DNA from: Butyrivibrio sp. INlla14 | GTDB lineage: Bacteria; Bacillota; Clostridia; Lachnospirales; Lachnospiraceae | Length of the DNA stretch: 64,000 nt | Assembly (NCBI RefSeq): GCF_900102515.1 | Contig: NZ_FMVS01000005.1 | Location: 62,001 to 126,000, forward strand | Direction of reading: 5' to 3' | Shown: piece by piece, positions 18,315 to 26,879 of the stretch | How the letters are laid out: every line of letters starts with the position of its first letter | Position numbering within the stretch: position 1 is the stretch's first letter | Made by a program: the position numbers and the translations under genes | The notes under the pieces: model-generated | The model's database searches: none | Seen by the model: the letters and a program-made list of their open reading frames with translations, nothing else | Told to the model about the DNA's origin: nothing

Positions 18315-19070
18315 TTATTTTTTACCTCTAAAGAGCGTTTCAAAATCCTTGTCATACAGCTTTGACTTCTCATAGTTTCCTGTGCTTACAACATCTCCAA
18401 CTATTATAAGAGCAGTTTTATTTATACCCTGCTCTTTTGCAATTTCAGGAAGCTTTTCCAGGGTAGAGACAAACTTCTTTTCATCCTGCCAGCTTGCCTT
18501 ATAAACCAGTGCACATGGGGTATCCGGCTGTCTTCCAGATGCTATGAGTCTTGTACAAAGTCCTTCAACATCACCTGCAGATAGAAAAAATACCATTGTC
18601 GCCTCATGGCTTGATAAGGCCTCCACTGACTCTTTTTCCGGGACCTTGGTCCTTCCCTCCATTCTTGTGATTATGACGCTCTGGCTTACTCCAGGCAGAG
18701 TATATTCAAGATTTAGAGCCGCTGCCGCGCCGCAAAAAGAGCTGACTCCAGGAGTATCATCATAAACAATCCCCAGTTTATCAAGTTCGTCCATCTGCTC
18801 TCTGATAGCCCCGTAAATACTGGGATCTCCCGTATGCAGCCTGACTACATCCTGCTTCTTTTGGTCGGCTTTTTTCATGATATCTATAACTTCTTCCAGG
18901 GATAAAAGAGCGCTGTTATATATTTCGCACTTATTTTGAGCAAACTCTAAAAGCTCTGGATTAACCAAAGATCCCGCGTAGATTATAACGTCTGCTTCCT
19001 GTAAGAGTCTCTGTCCCCTTATTGTTATAAGATCAGTTGCTCCAGGGCCCGCGCCCACGAAATGAACCAT
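18315..19070 (-). CDS. cbiF: Cobalt-precorrin-4 C11-methyltransferase
   Basis: 251 residues, tetrapyrrole methylase fold. CbiF methylates C11 of cobalt-precorrin-4. Motifs: VHFVGAGPGATDLITIRGQRLL, VIIYAGSLVNPELLEF, RLHTGDPSIYGAIREQMDEL and DTPGVSSFCGAAAALNLEYTLPGVSQSVI, which distinguish CbiF/CobM from its relatives. It sits 31 bp after cbiD. Confidence 0.95.
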   Translation of the reverse strand: MVHFVGAGPGATDLITIRGQRLLQEADVIIYAGSLVNPELLEFAQNKCEIYNSALLSLEEVIDIMKKADQKKQDVVRLHTGDPSIYGAIREQMDELDKLGIVYDDTPGVSSFCGAAAALNLEYTLPGVSQSVIITRMEGRTKVPEKESVEALSSHEATMVFFLSAGDVEGLCTRLIASGRQPDTPCALVYKASWQDEKKFVSTLEKLPEIAKEQGINKTALIIVGDVVSTGNYEKSKLYDKDFETLFRGKK

Positions 19071-19101
19071 TTACCGTTCCTCACTTACTCTTCTACTTTT
19101 T

Positions 19102-20250
19102 TTAAACCATCTTCACAAACTCTAAAGCCCTGTCAGTCTGAGTCAGCTTTGTGTATTCGTTTGAAAAAACTATAACTTCTGCCGCAAGCTTTCCATCGCA
19201 CCAAAGTTCCATGTTTCTTTTTATATTATCTGCCATTAGATCAAAGACCTTATCCCTTATTCCGGCCTCGGTAATCAGCCTTACAGCCTCATCTGTCATA
19301 ACGCAGTCCATGACCTTTTCGCAGAGATCATCTATATTCATCTCATCCCCTGAAACCTTTTTGATCAGGTCCACAAGTATTTCCATCCTGTGATCTCCAT
19401 AGGCTGAATGAGTATTTTTTATTCCTCCTGATACCTTTACAAGCTTGCCCAGATGACCACAGAAAAGAATTTTTGAAAAGCCTGCGTCTGCTGCCATTTT
19501 CACTGTATCATAGACAAAATTAGAACACATGACAGCCTTGTTCTCTTCTATTTCATATTCATCTCTCAGGAATTTAAGGCCATAGTTTCCAGGTGCTATC
19601 AAAAGAACCTGCTCATTTTGAGCTTTCATCTGGCTTATCTGAGTCTTTATGGTGGCGACTATGGCTTCATCGCTCATAGGCTTTACTATACCAGTTGTTC
19701 CCAGGATTGAAATTCCGCCCACTATTCCAAGTTTTGGGTTAAAGGTCTTTTTAGCAACCTCTTCTCCGCCGGGGGCACTTATTTCAACTGAAACGCCTTT
19801 ACTTGACAGGCCATTTTCTTGCAGAACCTCTTCTATGTTTTTCTTTATCATCTGTCGCGGAACAGAATTGATGGCAGCTTCCCCAATTGCCTGGTCAAGC
19901 CCAGGCTTTGTAACCTTGCCAATTCCCTCTCCTCCAGATATTATTACTTCCTGCTCTCTTGAGTCTAAAAAAGACACCTTGGCATATATCTTCATTCCGC
20001 TTGTAACGTCAGGATCATCTCCTCCATCCTTGATCACAGCGCAGGATACATACTCTTTTGTCCTGTCTATATCAAGTATCTCCGCAAGGAAAGTTGGTCC
20101 CTTGGGAGTTACAATAGATACTGTCCTGATTTCTTTTTGGCTTACCAGCATCATAAGAGCCGCCTTTGCAGCCGCTGCTGCACAGCTCCCCGTGGTGTAG
20201 CCACATCTTAATCTCTGTCCGTCTTTTTCAATGTATAGACTATTATCCAT
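19102..20250 (-). CDS. cbiD: Cobalt-precorrin-5B C1-methyltransferase CbiD
   Basis: 382 residues. CbiD methylates C1 of the corrin ring and is restricted to the anaerobic pathway. Hallmark RCGYTTGSCAAAAAKAALM near residue 16, then GGDDPDVTSGM, GEGIGKVTKPGL, GGISILGTTGIVKPMS and FCGHLGKLVKVSGGIKNTHS. The gene is 6 bp from cbiC. Together with CbiG and CbiK it shows that cobalt is inserted early here. Confidence 0.96.
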   Translation of the reverse strand: MDNSLYIEKDGQRLRCGYTTGSCAAAAAKAALMMLVSQKEIRTVSIVTPKGPTFLAEILDIDRTKEYVSCAVIKDGGDDPDVTSGMKIYAKVSFLDSREQEVIISGGEGIGKVTKPGLDQAIGEAAINSVPRQMIKKNIEEVLQENGLSSKGVSVEISAPGGEEVAKKTFNPKLGIVGGISILGTTGIVKPMSDEAIVATIKTQISQMKAQNEQVLLIAPGNYGLKFLRDEYEIEENKAVMCSNFVYDTVKMAADAGFSKILFCGHLGKLVKVSGGIKNTHSAYGDHRMEILVDLIKKVSGDEMNIDDLCEKVMDCVMTDEAVRLITEAGIRDKVFDLMADNIKRNMELWCDGKLAAEVIVFSNEYTKLTQTDRALEFVKMV

Positions 20251-20256
20251 ATCTTT

Positions 20257-20883
20257 TCACATATTGTACAAAAGAGAATTGCAGATAGCCGCAGCTACTC
20301 CGCTTCCGCCCTTTCGTCCCACATTAACTATATAAGGAACATCCATTTCAAGGATAAGCTTTTTGGCTTCAACCACATTTACAAAGCCAACAGGTACTCC
20401 TATTATTAGTTCAGGTCTAAAGCCTTTTTCATCATATAATTCCCTTAGCCTTATAAGGGCTGTTGGCGCATTTCCTATCGCAAAGATAAGTGGCTTTTTT
20501 ACCTCTGATGCCTTATCCATGCTGACATAAGCCCTTGTAACCTGCCTATCCCAGGCTATTTGCGCCACTTCTTCATCTGCCATAAAACAAAAAGCTTCTC
20601 CTCCAAACTTTGAAAGCGCCTTTTTATTTATCCCAGAAAGAGCCATATTGGTGTCAGTCACAATACTTGCACCGTTTCTAATGGCATCCTTGGCTTTTTT
20701 TATTACATTCTCAGAAAACGTCAGGGTATCAGCATATTCAAAGTCCGCTGTCGTGTGTATAGCCCTGACCACAGTAGGTTCTATGTCCTTAGGTATTTCT
20801 TTTCCCATCTGGGAAAGCTCGCTTCTTATTATCCTAAAGCTCTCGCTTTCTATTTCTGATGGCAAAACTTTTTTAATTTCCAT
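20257..20883 (-). CDS. cbiC: Cobalt-precorrin-8 methylmutase
   Basis: 208 residues, typical CbiC size. It moves the C11 methyl group to C12, giving cobyrinic acid. The catalytic His lies in VVRAIHTTADFEYADTLTF; ALIRLRELYDEKGFRPELIIGVPVGFVNVVEAK and VGRKGGSGVAAAICNSLL are also conserved. Short gaps (6 and 12 bp) to cbiD and cbiP indicate one transcript. Confidence 0.95.
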   Translation of the reverse strand: MEIKKVLPSEIESESFRIIRSELSQMGKEIPKDIEPTVVRAIHTTADFEYADTLTFSENVIKKAKDAIRNGASIVTDTNMALSGINKKALSKFGGEAFCFMADEEVAQIAWDRQVTRAYVSMDKASEVKKPLIFAIGNAPTALIRLRELYDEKGFRPELIIGVPVGFVNVVEAKKLILEMDVPYIVNVGRKGGSGVAAAICNSLLYNM

Positions 20884-20895
20884 ATATCTTTATCC

Positions 20896-22365
20896 TTATA
20901 AACCAATCGCATCATAGATAAGCTTCCAGTCAAGGCTCTGCCTTAATGTATCCGCCAGCTTATCAAGTTCTTTTTCCTGAATATCATTCTTGCTCTCAAG
21001 CTTAAAATCTCTCTTAGGAAGCTTTCTGTGTTCACAGACAATATCCACAAGTCTCTTTGCAAAATCCTTGCTGTCAAAAATTCCATGAACATAGGAGCCA
21101 AGGACATTTCCCTTGGTAACTACAAGGTTCTTGTTATCACTACAAGCCATGCTGCTTCCCATGTGAATCTCATAGCCTTCTATCTGACAGCCGTTCAAAC
21201 TATCAAATATTCCATCTGCGCCTTTTACTACTCCCTCAACCTGCTTCAAGGTCTTCTCACTTTTAAATACTGTGCTCACAGGAAGGAGGGATAAGCCTTC
21301 CTCCAGGCCCTTTTTCTCTGCGCCAAGCTCATCATAAATGCTCATTCCAAGCATCTGATAGCCTCCGCAGATTCCTACCACAATTCTGCCCTCATGAGCC
21401 AGATTCCTTATTCTGCTAAATAGACCTGTCTCCTTAAGCCATCTAAGGTCTCCCATTGTATTTTTGGTTCCTGGAAGAATTATCAGGTCTGCCTGACAAA
21501 GAGCCTCTTCTGAATCCGTATAGATAACTTCAATTTCAGGATCACTGTCAAATATTGAAAAATCAGTGTAATTACTGATATAGGGGAGTCTGACTACCGC
21601 TATCCTGACCTTTCCATCTCCCATAAAGCCTGGTGAAGATTTAAGTCTTTCTGATACGCTATCCTCTTCATCAAGCATAAGCTTTACAAAGGGGACTACA
21701 CCTGCAAAAGGAATATCGCAGTAAGCCTTAAACATTTCAAGTCCAGGTTCAAGAAGCTTTACATCTCCTCTGAATTTATTTATGATAAGTCCCTTTATTC
21801 TATCTCGCTCCTTCTGGGGCATAAGGCTTACTGTTCCAAGGAGCTGGGCAAAAACTCCTCCAGGATCTATATTGCCCGCAAGAAGGACCGGAGCATCAAC
21901 AAGTTCTGCAAGGCCCATGTTCACAATATCATTTGCCCGCAAATTTATCTCAACAGGGCTCCCTGCGCCTTCTATCACAATTATGTCATTTTCATCAGCA
22001 AGCCTGTCATAAGCCTTTAAAATATCCGGTATAAAATCCTTTTTTATCTTAAAATAATCTGCCGCTCTCATGTTGCTGACAGGCTTTCCTGCTACAATAA
22101 CCTGGGACCTTGTATCTCCCATTGGCTTTAGCAGGATTGGATTCATGTCGGCACTTGGCTTTTTATGGGAAGCAAAAGCCTGAAGCGCCTGAGCTCTTCC
22201 TATCTCTTTTCCATCTATAGTCACATATGAATTAAGGGCCATGTTCTGGGATTTAAAGGGGGCAACCTTATAGCCATCCTGATATAATACCCTTAGTATC
22301 CCCGCCGTCAGAATGCTCTTTCCAGCTCCTGACATGGTTCCTTGTATCATTAGATTTCTCGCCAA
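20896..22365 (-). CDS. cbiP: Cobyric acid synthase
   Basis: 489 residues, full length. It amidates side chains b, d, e and g of adenosylcobyrinate a,c-diamide. P-loop IQGTMSGAGKSILTAGIL at the N terminus, FKSQNMALNSYVT, EGAGSPVEINLRANDIVNMG, then the glutaminase-like half with IILPGTKNTMGDLRWL and nucleophile Cys in VGICGGYQMLG, and SYVHGIFD. Functionally equivalent to CobQ. An adenosyltransferase gene is not seen in the window. Confidence 0.96.
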   Translation of the reverse strand: MARNLMIQGTMSGAGKSILTAGILRVLYQDGYKVAPFKSQNMALNSYVTIDGKEIGRAQALQAFASHKKPSADMNPILLKPMGDTRSQVIVAGKPVSNMRAADYFKIKKDFIPDILKAYDRLADENDIIVIEGAGSPVEINLRANDIVNMGLAELVDAPVLLAGNIDPGGVFAQLLGTVSLMPQKERDRIKGLIINKFRGDVKLLEPGLEMFKAYCDIPFAGVVPFVKLMLDEEDSVSERLKSSPGFMGDGKVRIAVVRLPYISNYTDFSIFDSDPEIEVIYTDSEEALCQADLIILPGTKNTMGDLRWLKETGLFSRIRNLAHEGRIVVGICGGYQMLGMSIYDELGAEKKGLEEGLSLLPVSTVFKSEKTLKQVEGVVKGADGIFDSLNGCQIEGYEIHMGSSMACSDNKNLVVTKGNVLGSYVHGIFDSKDFAKRLVDIVCEHRKLPKRDFKLESKNDIQEKELDKLADTLRQSLDWKLIYDAIGL

Positions 22366-22377
22366 TTAAGTATCTCC

Positions 22378-23907
22378 TTAATCAAGTCCATGGAAAAACT
22401 CTGTCTCTTTTTCCTGACTCATGATAACTTCATTCAAATTCTCGATAATAGTTCCTGTCTTACCTGCAAATTGATACAAAGCTTTATCCGTGTACCACAC
22501 GTTTCCATCTCTTACAGCCTCAAACTGCCAAAAAAGCTGATCGATTTCAATAAGCTCGTCAATTGTCTTGGGTGCATTTTGTATAGTTCCATTGTATATG
22601 AGAATATCTGCTTCTTTGGCATAGGCTAAAAAGGCTTCCACACTTATTGTCATCTGCGTAGATGACATGTCTTCCTGACTTTCCACAGGTGACAAATACA
22701 CGCCGCCTGCCTGCTCTATCATTTTTGATAAGTAGTCATTTCCTTTTCTTGTAACTATCTGATGATTTGAATTAACGGAAAAGACCGCGACCTTTTTCCC
22801 TGAAACGCCGCTTTTATCAAGGCTCTCCACCAGGCTTTTTTGCTGGTCAAAAAACTCCTCAGCCTCTTTTTCTTTATCCGCAAGTAATCCATATATCCTG
22901 ATCCACTCAAGCCTTCCTAAAGGTTCATTTTCGTAACTTGACCTGTCTATAAATACTGGTATGTCCAGATTTTCAAGTCTCTCTAAAACCTTAGGGGCAT
23001 GAAGAAGCATTGTATTTTCTATAGCCAGCTGTATTTTCTTTTCCAGGATCATTTCATAGTCAGGAGCATTATACTTGCCTCCATAAATAAGGCTTCCCTT
23101 CTTCATTGCCTCTTTTGCAGAAGCAATGTACCAATCCTTTTCCTCTAGACTTGAAAGGCTTATAAGGTCCACTGCACCAAGGCTGTCGAAATGACACATT
23201 GCCCCAGTGGCAGCCAGATATATTTCAGAAAGTGGCCTTTTTATCACTGTAGTGCCAGCCGGCAGCTTGTCCGGGCACTTTACGTCCTCTGGAAGTATCA
23301 GATATTTTCTGCCATCATCCACAGCTATCAGGGCTATATCTTTTTCATACCTGTGGATCCTAAAGCCCTGAGCGTAGTCATTTTCATCACTCGATAAAAG
23401 TGAATACCCTTCAAGTTCAGGAGCATTCAGGCTTTCAAGTTTCTCTTTTTCTGACACATTTATCTGAAATGAGCTGGCGCTTTCACTATCTTCACTGGTT
23501 TTGTTCTCTTCCAGCAGAGAAAAAGTAAGTGTGTAATCAATAAGGTGCGGTGTGCTCATAGCAGTAGTATCTGCCTGAACCTGCATCTCTTTATCAAGGA
23601 TCACTGGAATAATGAATTCCGAGTTTCCCTCCTCATTGACGGGATAGTAGGTCTGGCCGCTTACGATCATATAATCATAATTTGAACTGCTAAAAACAAT
23701 GTCCGCAGTCATTTGTCCGTTTCTGGCCACTAGCTTGCAGGGGCTTTCAACATAAGCCTTTCCGCTTCCTCCCGTAAGAGTAACAGATGCGGCATATTCC
23801 CCATCTGGAATTCTGCCGCATCCCCACAAGCAAACAAACATGGTCAAAAACAATAAGATGAACTTATAGCTTTTTTTATTTAAGTACACTTCCTGTATGC
23901 TCCACAT
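22378..23907 (-). CDS. BtuF-like substrate-binding lipoprotein with N-terminal NEAT-like domain
   Basis: About 509 residues. A hydrophobic signal ends in a lipobox (FVCLWGC). Residues ~35-135 form a beta-rich module (DGEYAASVTLTGGSGKAY ... NGQMTADIVFSSSNYDYM) like the 'iron transport-associated' NEAT-type domains. From ~200 a periplasmic-binding-protein domain follows (AATGAMCHFDSLGAVDLISLSS, QLAIENTMLLHAPKVLERL, EADILIYNG). This class serves FecCD/BtuC permeases, one of which is encoded at 17269-18300. Start uncertain: ATG 23907 or GTG 23889; both overlap the cbiK stop. A surface-anchored binding protein for a corrinoid, tetrapyrrole or cobalt complex is inferred. Confidence 0.8.
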   Translation of the reverse strand: MWSIQEVYLNKKSYKFILLFLTMFVCLWGCGRIPDGEYAASVTLTGGSGKAYVESPCKLVARNGQMTADIVFSSSNYDYMIVSGQTYYPVNEEGNSEFIIPVILDKEMQVQADTTAMSTPHLIDYTLTFSLLEENKTSEDSESASSFQINVSEKEKLESLNAPELEGYSLLSSDENDYAQGFRIHRYEKDIALIAVDDGRKYLILPEDVKCPDKLPAGTTVIKRPLSEIYLAATGAMCHFDSLGAVDLISLSSLEEKDWYIASAKEAMKKGSLIYGGKYNAPDYEMILEKKIQLAIENTMLLHAPKVLERLENLDIPVFIDRSSYENEPLGRLEWIRIYGLLADKEKEAEEFFDQQKSLVESLDKSGVSGKKVAVFSVNSNHQIVTRKGNDYLSKMIEQAGGVYLSPVESQEDMSSTQMTISVEAFLAYAKEADILIYNGTIQNAPKTIDELIEIDQLFWQFEAVRDGNVWYTDKALYQFAGKTGTIIENLNEVIMSQEKETEFFHGLD

Positions 23908-25492
23908 ATAATTTCTGAACTTCGTCAATTCTTCCAAGTCCTGAAATCTGACAATCTACACTTTCAAAAGATCCATCTGCTTCAAAGCCGCTCTTCCATG
24001 AATCTTCCTCATCTCCTGCCATATCATTATTAGCATGATCACCTGCAACTACCATAAGAGGACGAAGAACTACCTTCTTGTAGCCTGCTTCCTTAACCTT
24101 ATCTATAACCTTTGAAAGTTCTGTCTCTTCCGGTTCTCCCTCAACTGTTCCGATAAATACATTCTCATAGCCAAGTTTGTCCATCTGAGTCTGCATCTGT
24201 GAATAAGTAATCTTAGCTGTGTGTGATGTTCCATGTCCCATAAATACAAAGGCTGTTCCAGCATCAGCAGCGTCCTTAAGGCTTGCAAAACCAGCATCCT
24301 TTACTGCTGCATCAGTAATAGCCTTAGCAACTGTCTCTTTATCCTCATTGATCACAGTCGCATCTTTTCCAACCTCGCCAAGAAGTGGCTGCGCAATAAC
24401 AACTGTCTCAATCTTGTCTTCATAATTCTTAAGTGTTTCACAAAGCTCATCATACTCTGCTCCGTGCATAAGGTGAGTTGGCTGGATAACAAGTGTCTTT
24501 ACACCGTTGTCCACTGCTCTCTGAAGAGCCTGATCTACGTTATCGATCTTCTCGCCGTCTCTTGCAAGTACGTGATTGATAATGATCTGCGCTGTAAATG
24601 CTCTTCTCACTGACCAGTCAGGATATGCCTTGGCTATTGCCTTCTCAATGCCGCCAATATCATTAGCTCTGCTGTCGTTAAAAGAAGTACCAAAGCTTAC
24701 TACAAGTATCTCTTTTTCTCCAATATCATCAGCATTAAGAGGATCATCCTTGGATGCATCTCCTGTATCTCTTCCAAAGTAGTCAGGATCAGCACTTTCT
24801 CCCTCGACAAGCTCTTTTTGCTCATCTGTAAGTGCATCCCATGCCTCTTTTGCCTCTTTGCACTGCTTTTCTGTATCTTCAGTCCATTCCTGTACGTAGA
24901 TTGCATCAATAAGTTCTGCTACATGGTCTGCCATAGCCTGATTGTCATCTCCCTCATGTGGTTTAACATTAGAAACCTTTACCTTATGGTCATACCATTT
25001 TTCTTTTGTGCCGATCAGTGCAAGATCGAATTCCTGGTCAATTGCTGGAACCGGAACATCAAAGCCATATACTTCCTCTGTTGTTCCATCTGCATATTTT
25101 ACTGTATCAGTAGTAGGCTCAAGAAGAACAGCGCCCTCCTTCTGTGCATCTTCCGCTGTTCCAGGGAAAAGATTAACGATGTTCTTGGAAGGAAGTGTGA
25201 TGTGAATAGTCATCTCTCCGTTTGCAACAGTAAGAAGCCCCTGATCTCCATATGCTTCATTTATATGGAACATCGATCCATCTGTTGTAAAGCTTGCATC
25301 GTATACTCCATCTTCAAGAGCTGCCTGCTCTGCATCTTCTGCTGGTTTAGTCTCTGAAACGCTTGCCTCTTCTACACTACTTTCTGCAACTGTGCAGCTA
25401 TCCACACTTTCTGCTGGCTGTGAGCCATTACATGCACACAAGCCAAATGCAAGCGTGGCTGTCAATATTACTGCTACTAGATTTTTTTTCAT
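23876..25492 (-). CDS. cbiK: Predicted surface lipoprotein: NEAT-like domain fused to sirohydrochlorin cobaltochelatase CbiK
   Basis: 538 residues, roughly twice a normal CbiK. Residues 1-21 are a lipoprotein signal (lipobox LCAC, Cys21). Residues ~55-185 form a NEAT-like beta-module (DGVYDASFTTDGSMFHI ... NGEMTIHITLPSKNIV). A helical linker and an acidic stretch follow, and residues ~255-535 are CbiK (KEILVVSFGTSFNDSRAND, FVFMGHGTSHTAK, RPLMVVAGDHANNDMAGD). Both metal-site histidines of CbiK (in MGHGT and GDHANNDM) are present, so the chelatase looks active. CbiK inserts Co2+ into sirohydrochlorin in the anaerobic pathway, normally in the cytosol. A periplasmic CbiK is known from Desulfovibrio. 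First gene after the cobalamin riboswitch. Confidence 0.9.
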   Translation of the reverse strand: MKKNLVAVILTATLAFGLCACNGSQPAESVDSCTVAESSVEEASVSETKPAEDAEQAALEDGVYDASFTTDGSMFHINEAYGDQGLLTVANGEMTIHITLPSKNIVNLFPGTAEDAQKEGAVLLEPTTDTVKYADGTTEEVYGFDVPVPAIDQEFDLALIGTKEKWYDHKVKVSNVKPHEGDDNQAMADHVAELIDAIYVQEWTEDTEKQCKEAKEAWDALTDEQKELVEGESADPDYFGRDTGDASKDDPLNADDIGEKEILVVSFGTSFNDSRANDIGGIEKAIAKAYPDWSVRRAFTAQIIINHVLARDGEKIDNVDQALQRAVDNGVKTLVIQPTHLMHGAEYDELCETLKNYEDKIETVVIAQPLLGEVGKDATVINEDKETVAKAITDAAVKDAGFASLKDAADAGTAFVFMGHGTSHTAKITYSQMQTQMDKLGYENVFIGTVEGEPEETELSKVIDKVKEAGYKKVVLRPLMVVAGDHANNDMAGDEEDSWKSGFEADGSFESVDCQISGLGRIDEVQKLYVEHTGSVLK

Positions 25493-25529
25493 AAAATTTT
25501 GCCTCCTTTTGGGGTGCCTTTATTTTCAG

Positions 25530-25559
25530 AAAAAAAGAGAACCTCATCACGAGATTCTC
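25530..25559 (-). terminator. Intrinsic terminator of the cobalamin riboswitch
   Basis: On the minus strand, arms GAGAA-CTC / GAG-TTCTC (25537-25559) are followed directly by a run of seven T (25530-25536), upstream of cbiK. It is the likely OFF structure of the riboswitch when B12 is plentiful. Confidence 0.8.
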
Positions 25560-25607
25560 CTACAAAGCGTCCATATGAAATGCACATTTTTAATGCACAA
25601 CATTAAC

Positions 25608-25632
25608 AGCAAAAGACATACATCTTTTGCTA
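25608..25632 (-). other. Stem-loop in the cbiK leader
   Basis: Perfect inverted repeat AGCAAAAGA / TCTTTTGCT with a 6-base loop, between the aptamer and the terminator. It probably shapes the expression platform or is an independent leader hairpin; no T-run follows. Confidence 0.4.
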
Positions 25633-25694
25633 AATGGCTTCGTACAGTCAATTCCTCGTGACCTTGGCTGCTCTCCTAAGACAGCACCCTTTGT

Positions 25695-25906
25695 ACAGCG
25701 ACAGGCAGGTCTCCCGGCTGATCGTTTGTCAATTAAGACGCAGCATCTTCCCTTCCCAGGACAATGATCACATATTCCCAGTGGTTATAAAGAGCTGCCG
25801 GCAAAAGCCAACGAATCACGGTGACGAGATCGTGCAGGATTTACACCCGCTTCCCTTTTCACCTGCACATCAGATAAATTCTGACTGCAGACACCTTCCG
25901 CCTTAT
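25695..25906 (-). ncRNA. Cobalamin riboswitch upstream of the cobalamin operon
   Basis: Read on the minus strand the region has the cobalamin aptamer landmarks in order: GGAAGGTG near the 5' end, GTGAAAAGGGAAGC with GGTGTAAATCCTGCAC (a close match to the consensus GGTGAAAATCC), and the B12-box sequence AGCCGGGAGACCTGCC near 25703-25720. It lies about 200 bp upstream of cbiK with a terminator between. It should repress the 17-gene operon, including the transport genes, when adenosylcobalamin is abundant. Confidence 0.93.
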
Positions 25907-25909
25907 TAA

Positions 25910-25940
25910 ATTATAAAGTCATAATAACACATAACCTCAA
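25910..25940 (-). promoter_or_regulatory. Promoter of the cobalamin operon
   Basis: TATAAT at 25915-25910 on the minus strand with a weak -35 TTGAGG at 25940-25935 (19 bp spacer). This would start the transcript just before the aptamer's first conserved bases. Confidence 0.45.
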
Positions 25941-26029
25941 ATAAAAATAGACCGCTAGATCATTATGTCTTTGCAAGCAAACGCCAGTGGGCTTTTGCGG
26001 GCATGGGTTGTACGTCTAAGCGTAAATTG

Positions 26030-26059
26030 TTGCATGAATGACGGTTGTTATGGTAAAAT
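26030..26059 (+). promoter_or_regulatory. Promoter of the M23-like/bactofilin pair
   Basis: TTGCAT (26030-26035), 18 bp spacer, TAAAAT (26054-26059), 22 bp before the start codon of the M23-like gene. The rest of 25941-26029 holds no recognised gene. Confidence 0.5.
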
Positions 26060-26081
26060 GAGATGTTAGTCGGAGGTTTAT

Positions 26082-26864
26082 ATGAGCAAAGATATCAAGC
26101 CTAAAAAACATAGGCACAAACGTCATTATACCTTTATGATCATATCCGGAGATTCTGACGGCAGTACCAAGCGTTTACACCTCAACCATTTCAAGACTCA
26201 GCTGCTTGCATACTCTTGTTTTGTTATAGCCCTGGTAATCGTATGCTACATTATCTATTCCGCTATAACAATAAATACACTTAGGGATATACAATCAAGG
26301 CAGAACTCGGAGATTCAGGCGCTTACAGAGGAGAACAGTTCTTTGTCTGCGGATAATGATAAGTTAGAGACAGAGGTAGAACAGCTCTCTGCTGCTATCA
26401 ATAAGAGACTTGAAGATGAGCTGATTTCTGCGGAGGAGGCACAGGCTCTTGCTATGCCTACAGGTTTTCCTCTTTCAGGAACAGCTTCTATGACAAGCGC
26501 AGTTGACGACACCAACTCCACTACTATTACTGAGCTTACAGATGACAACAAGGATTCTGCTACTGGCAACCCGATTGTCATGTTCACAGCCGGGGAAGGC
26601 AGCAACGTTATAGCTTCCGGAACAGGCACAGTTCTTAGTGTTACTACTGATGCCAAGTTTGGCAATATGGTTTCAATCGACCACGGCAATGGTTACATTT
26701 CCATTTATAGAAATGCCGGCGATCCTCTGGTAACAGAGGGAAGCTCCATAGACAAGGGCGACATCATTTTTGTTGTGGGTGAACATAATACTTCCCTCGG
26801 CTATCAGCTCCAGCAGGACGGCAAATATATTGATCCAGAAGAGTTAATTGAGATTAACGGATAA
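26082..26864 (+). CDS. Membrane-anchored M23 (LytM-fold) protein, probably inactive
   Basis: 260 residues. A basic cytosolic N terminus, one membrane span (about 45-65, LLAYSCFVIALVIVCYIIYS), a coiled-coil region (about 75-110) and a C-terminal M23/LytM fold (GTVLSVTTDAKFGNMVSIDHGNGYISIY ... SIDKGDIIFVVG). The zinc ligands of active M23 enzymes are missing: the usual PHLHFE segment reads LGYQLQQ and the first His-x3-Asp is absent. A structural or activator role is therefore likely, as for SpoIIQ/EnvC-type proteins. The bactofilin gene starts 15 bp downstream, a pairing known from cell-shape modules. Confidence 0.82.
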   Translation: MSKDIKPKKHRHKRHYTFMIISGDSDGSTKRLHLNHFKTQLLAYSCFVIALVIVCYIIYSAITINTLRDIQSRQNSEIQALTEENSSLSADNDKLETEVEQLSAAINKRLEDELISAEEAQALAMPTGFPLSGTASMTSAVDDTNSTTITELTDDNKDSATGNPIVMFTAGEGSNVIASGTGTVLSVTTDAKFGNMVSIDHGNGYISIYRNAGDPLVTEGSSIDKGDIIFVVGEHNTSLGYQLQQDGKYIDPEELIEING

Positions 26865-26879
26865 AACGGAGGAAAAAAA

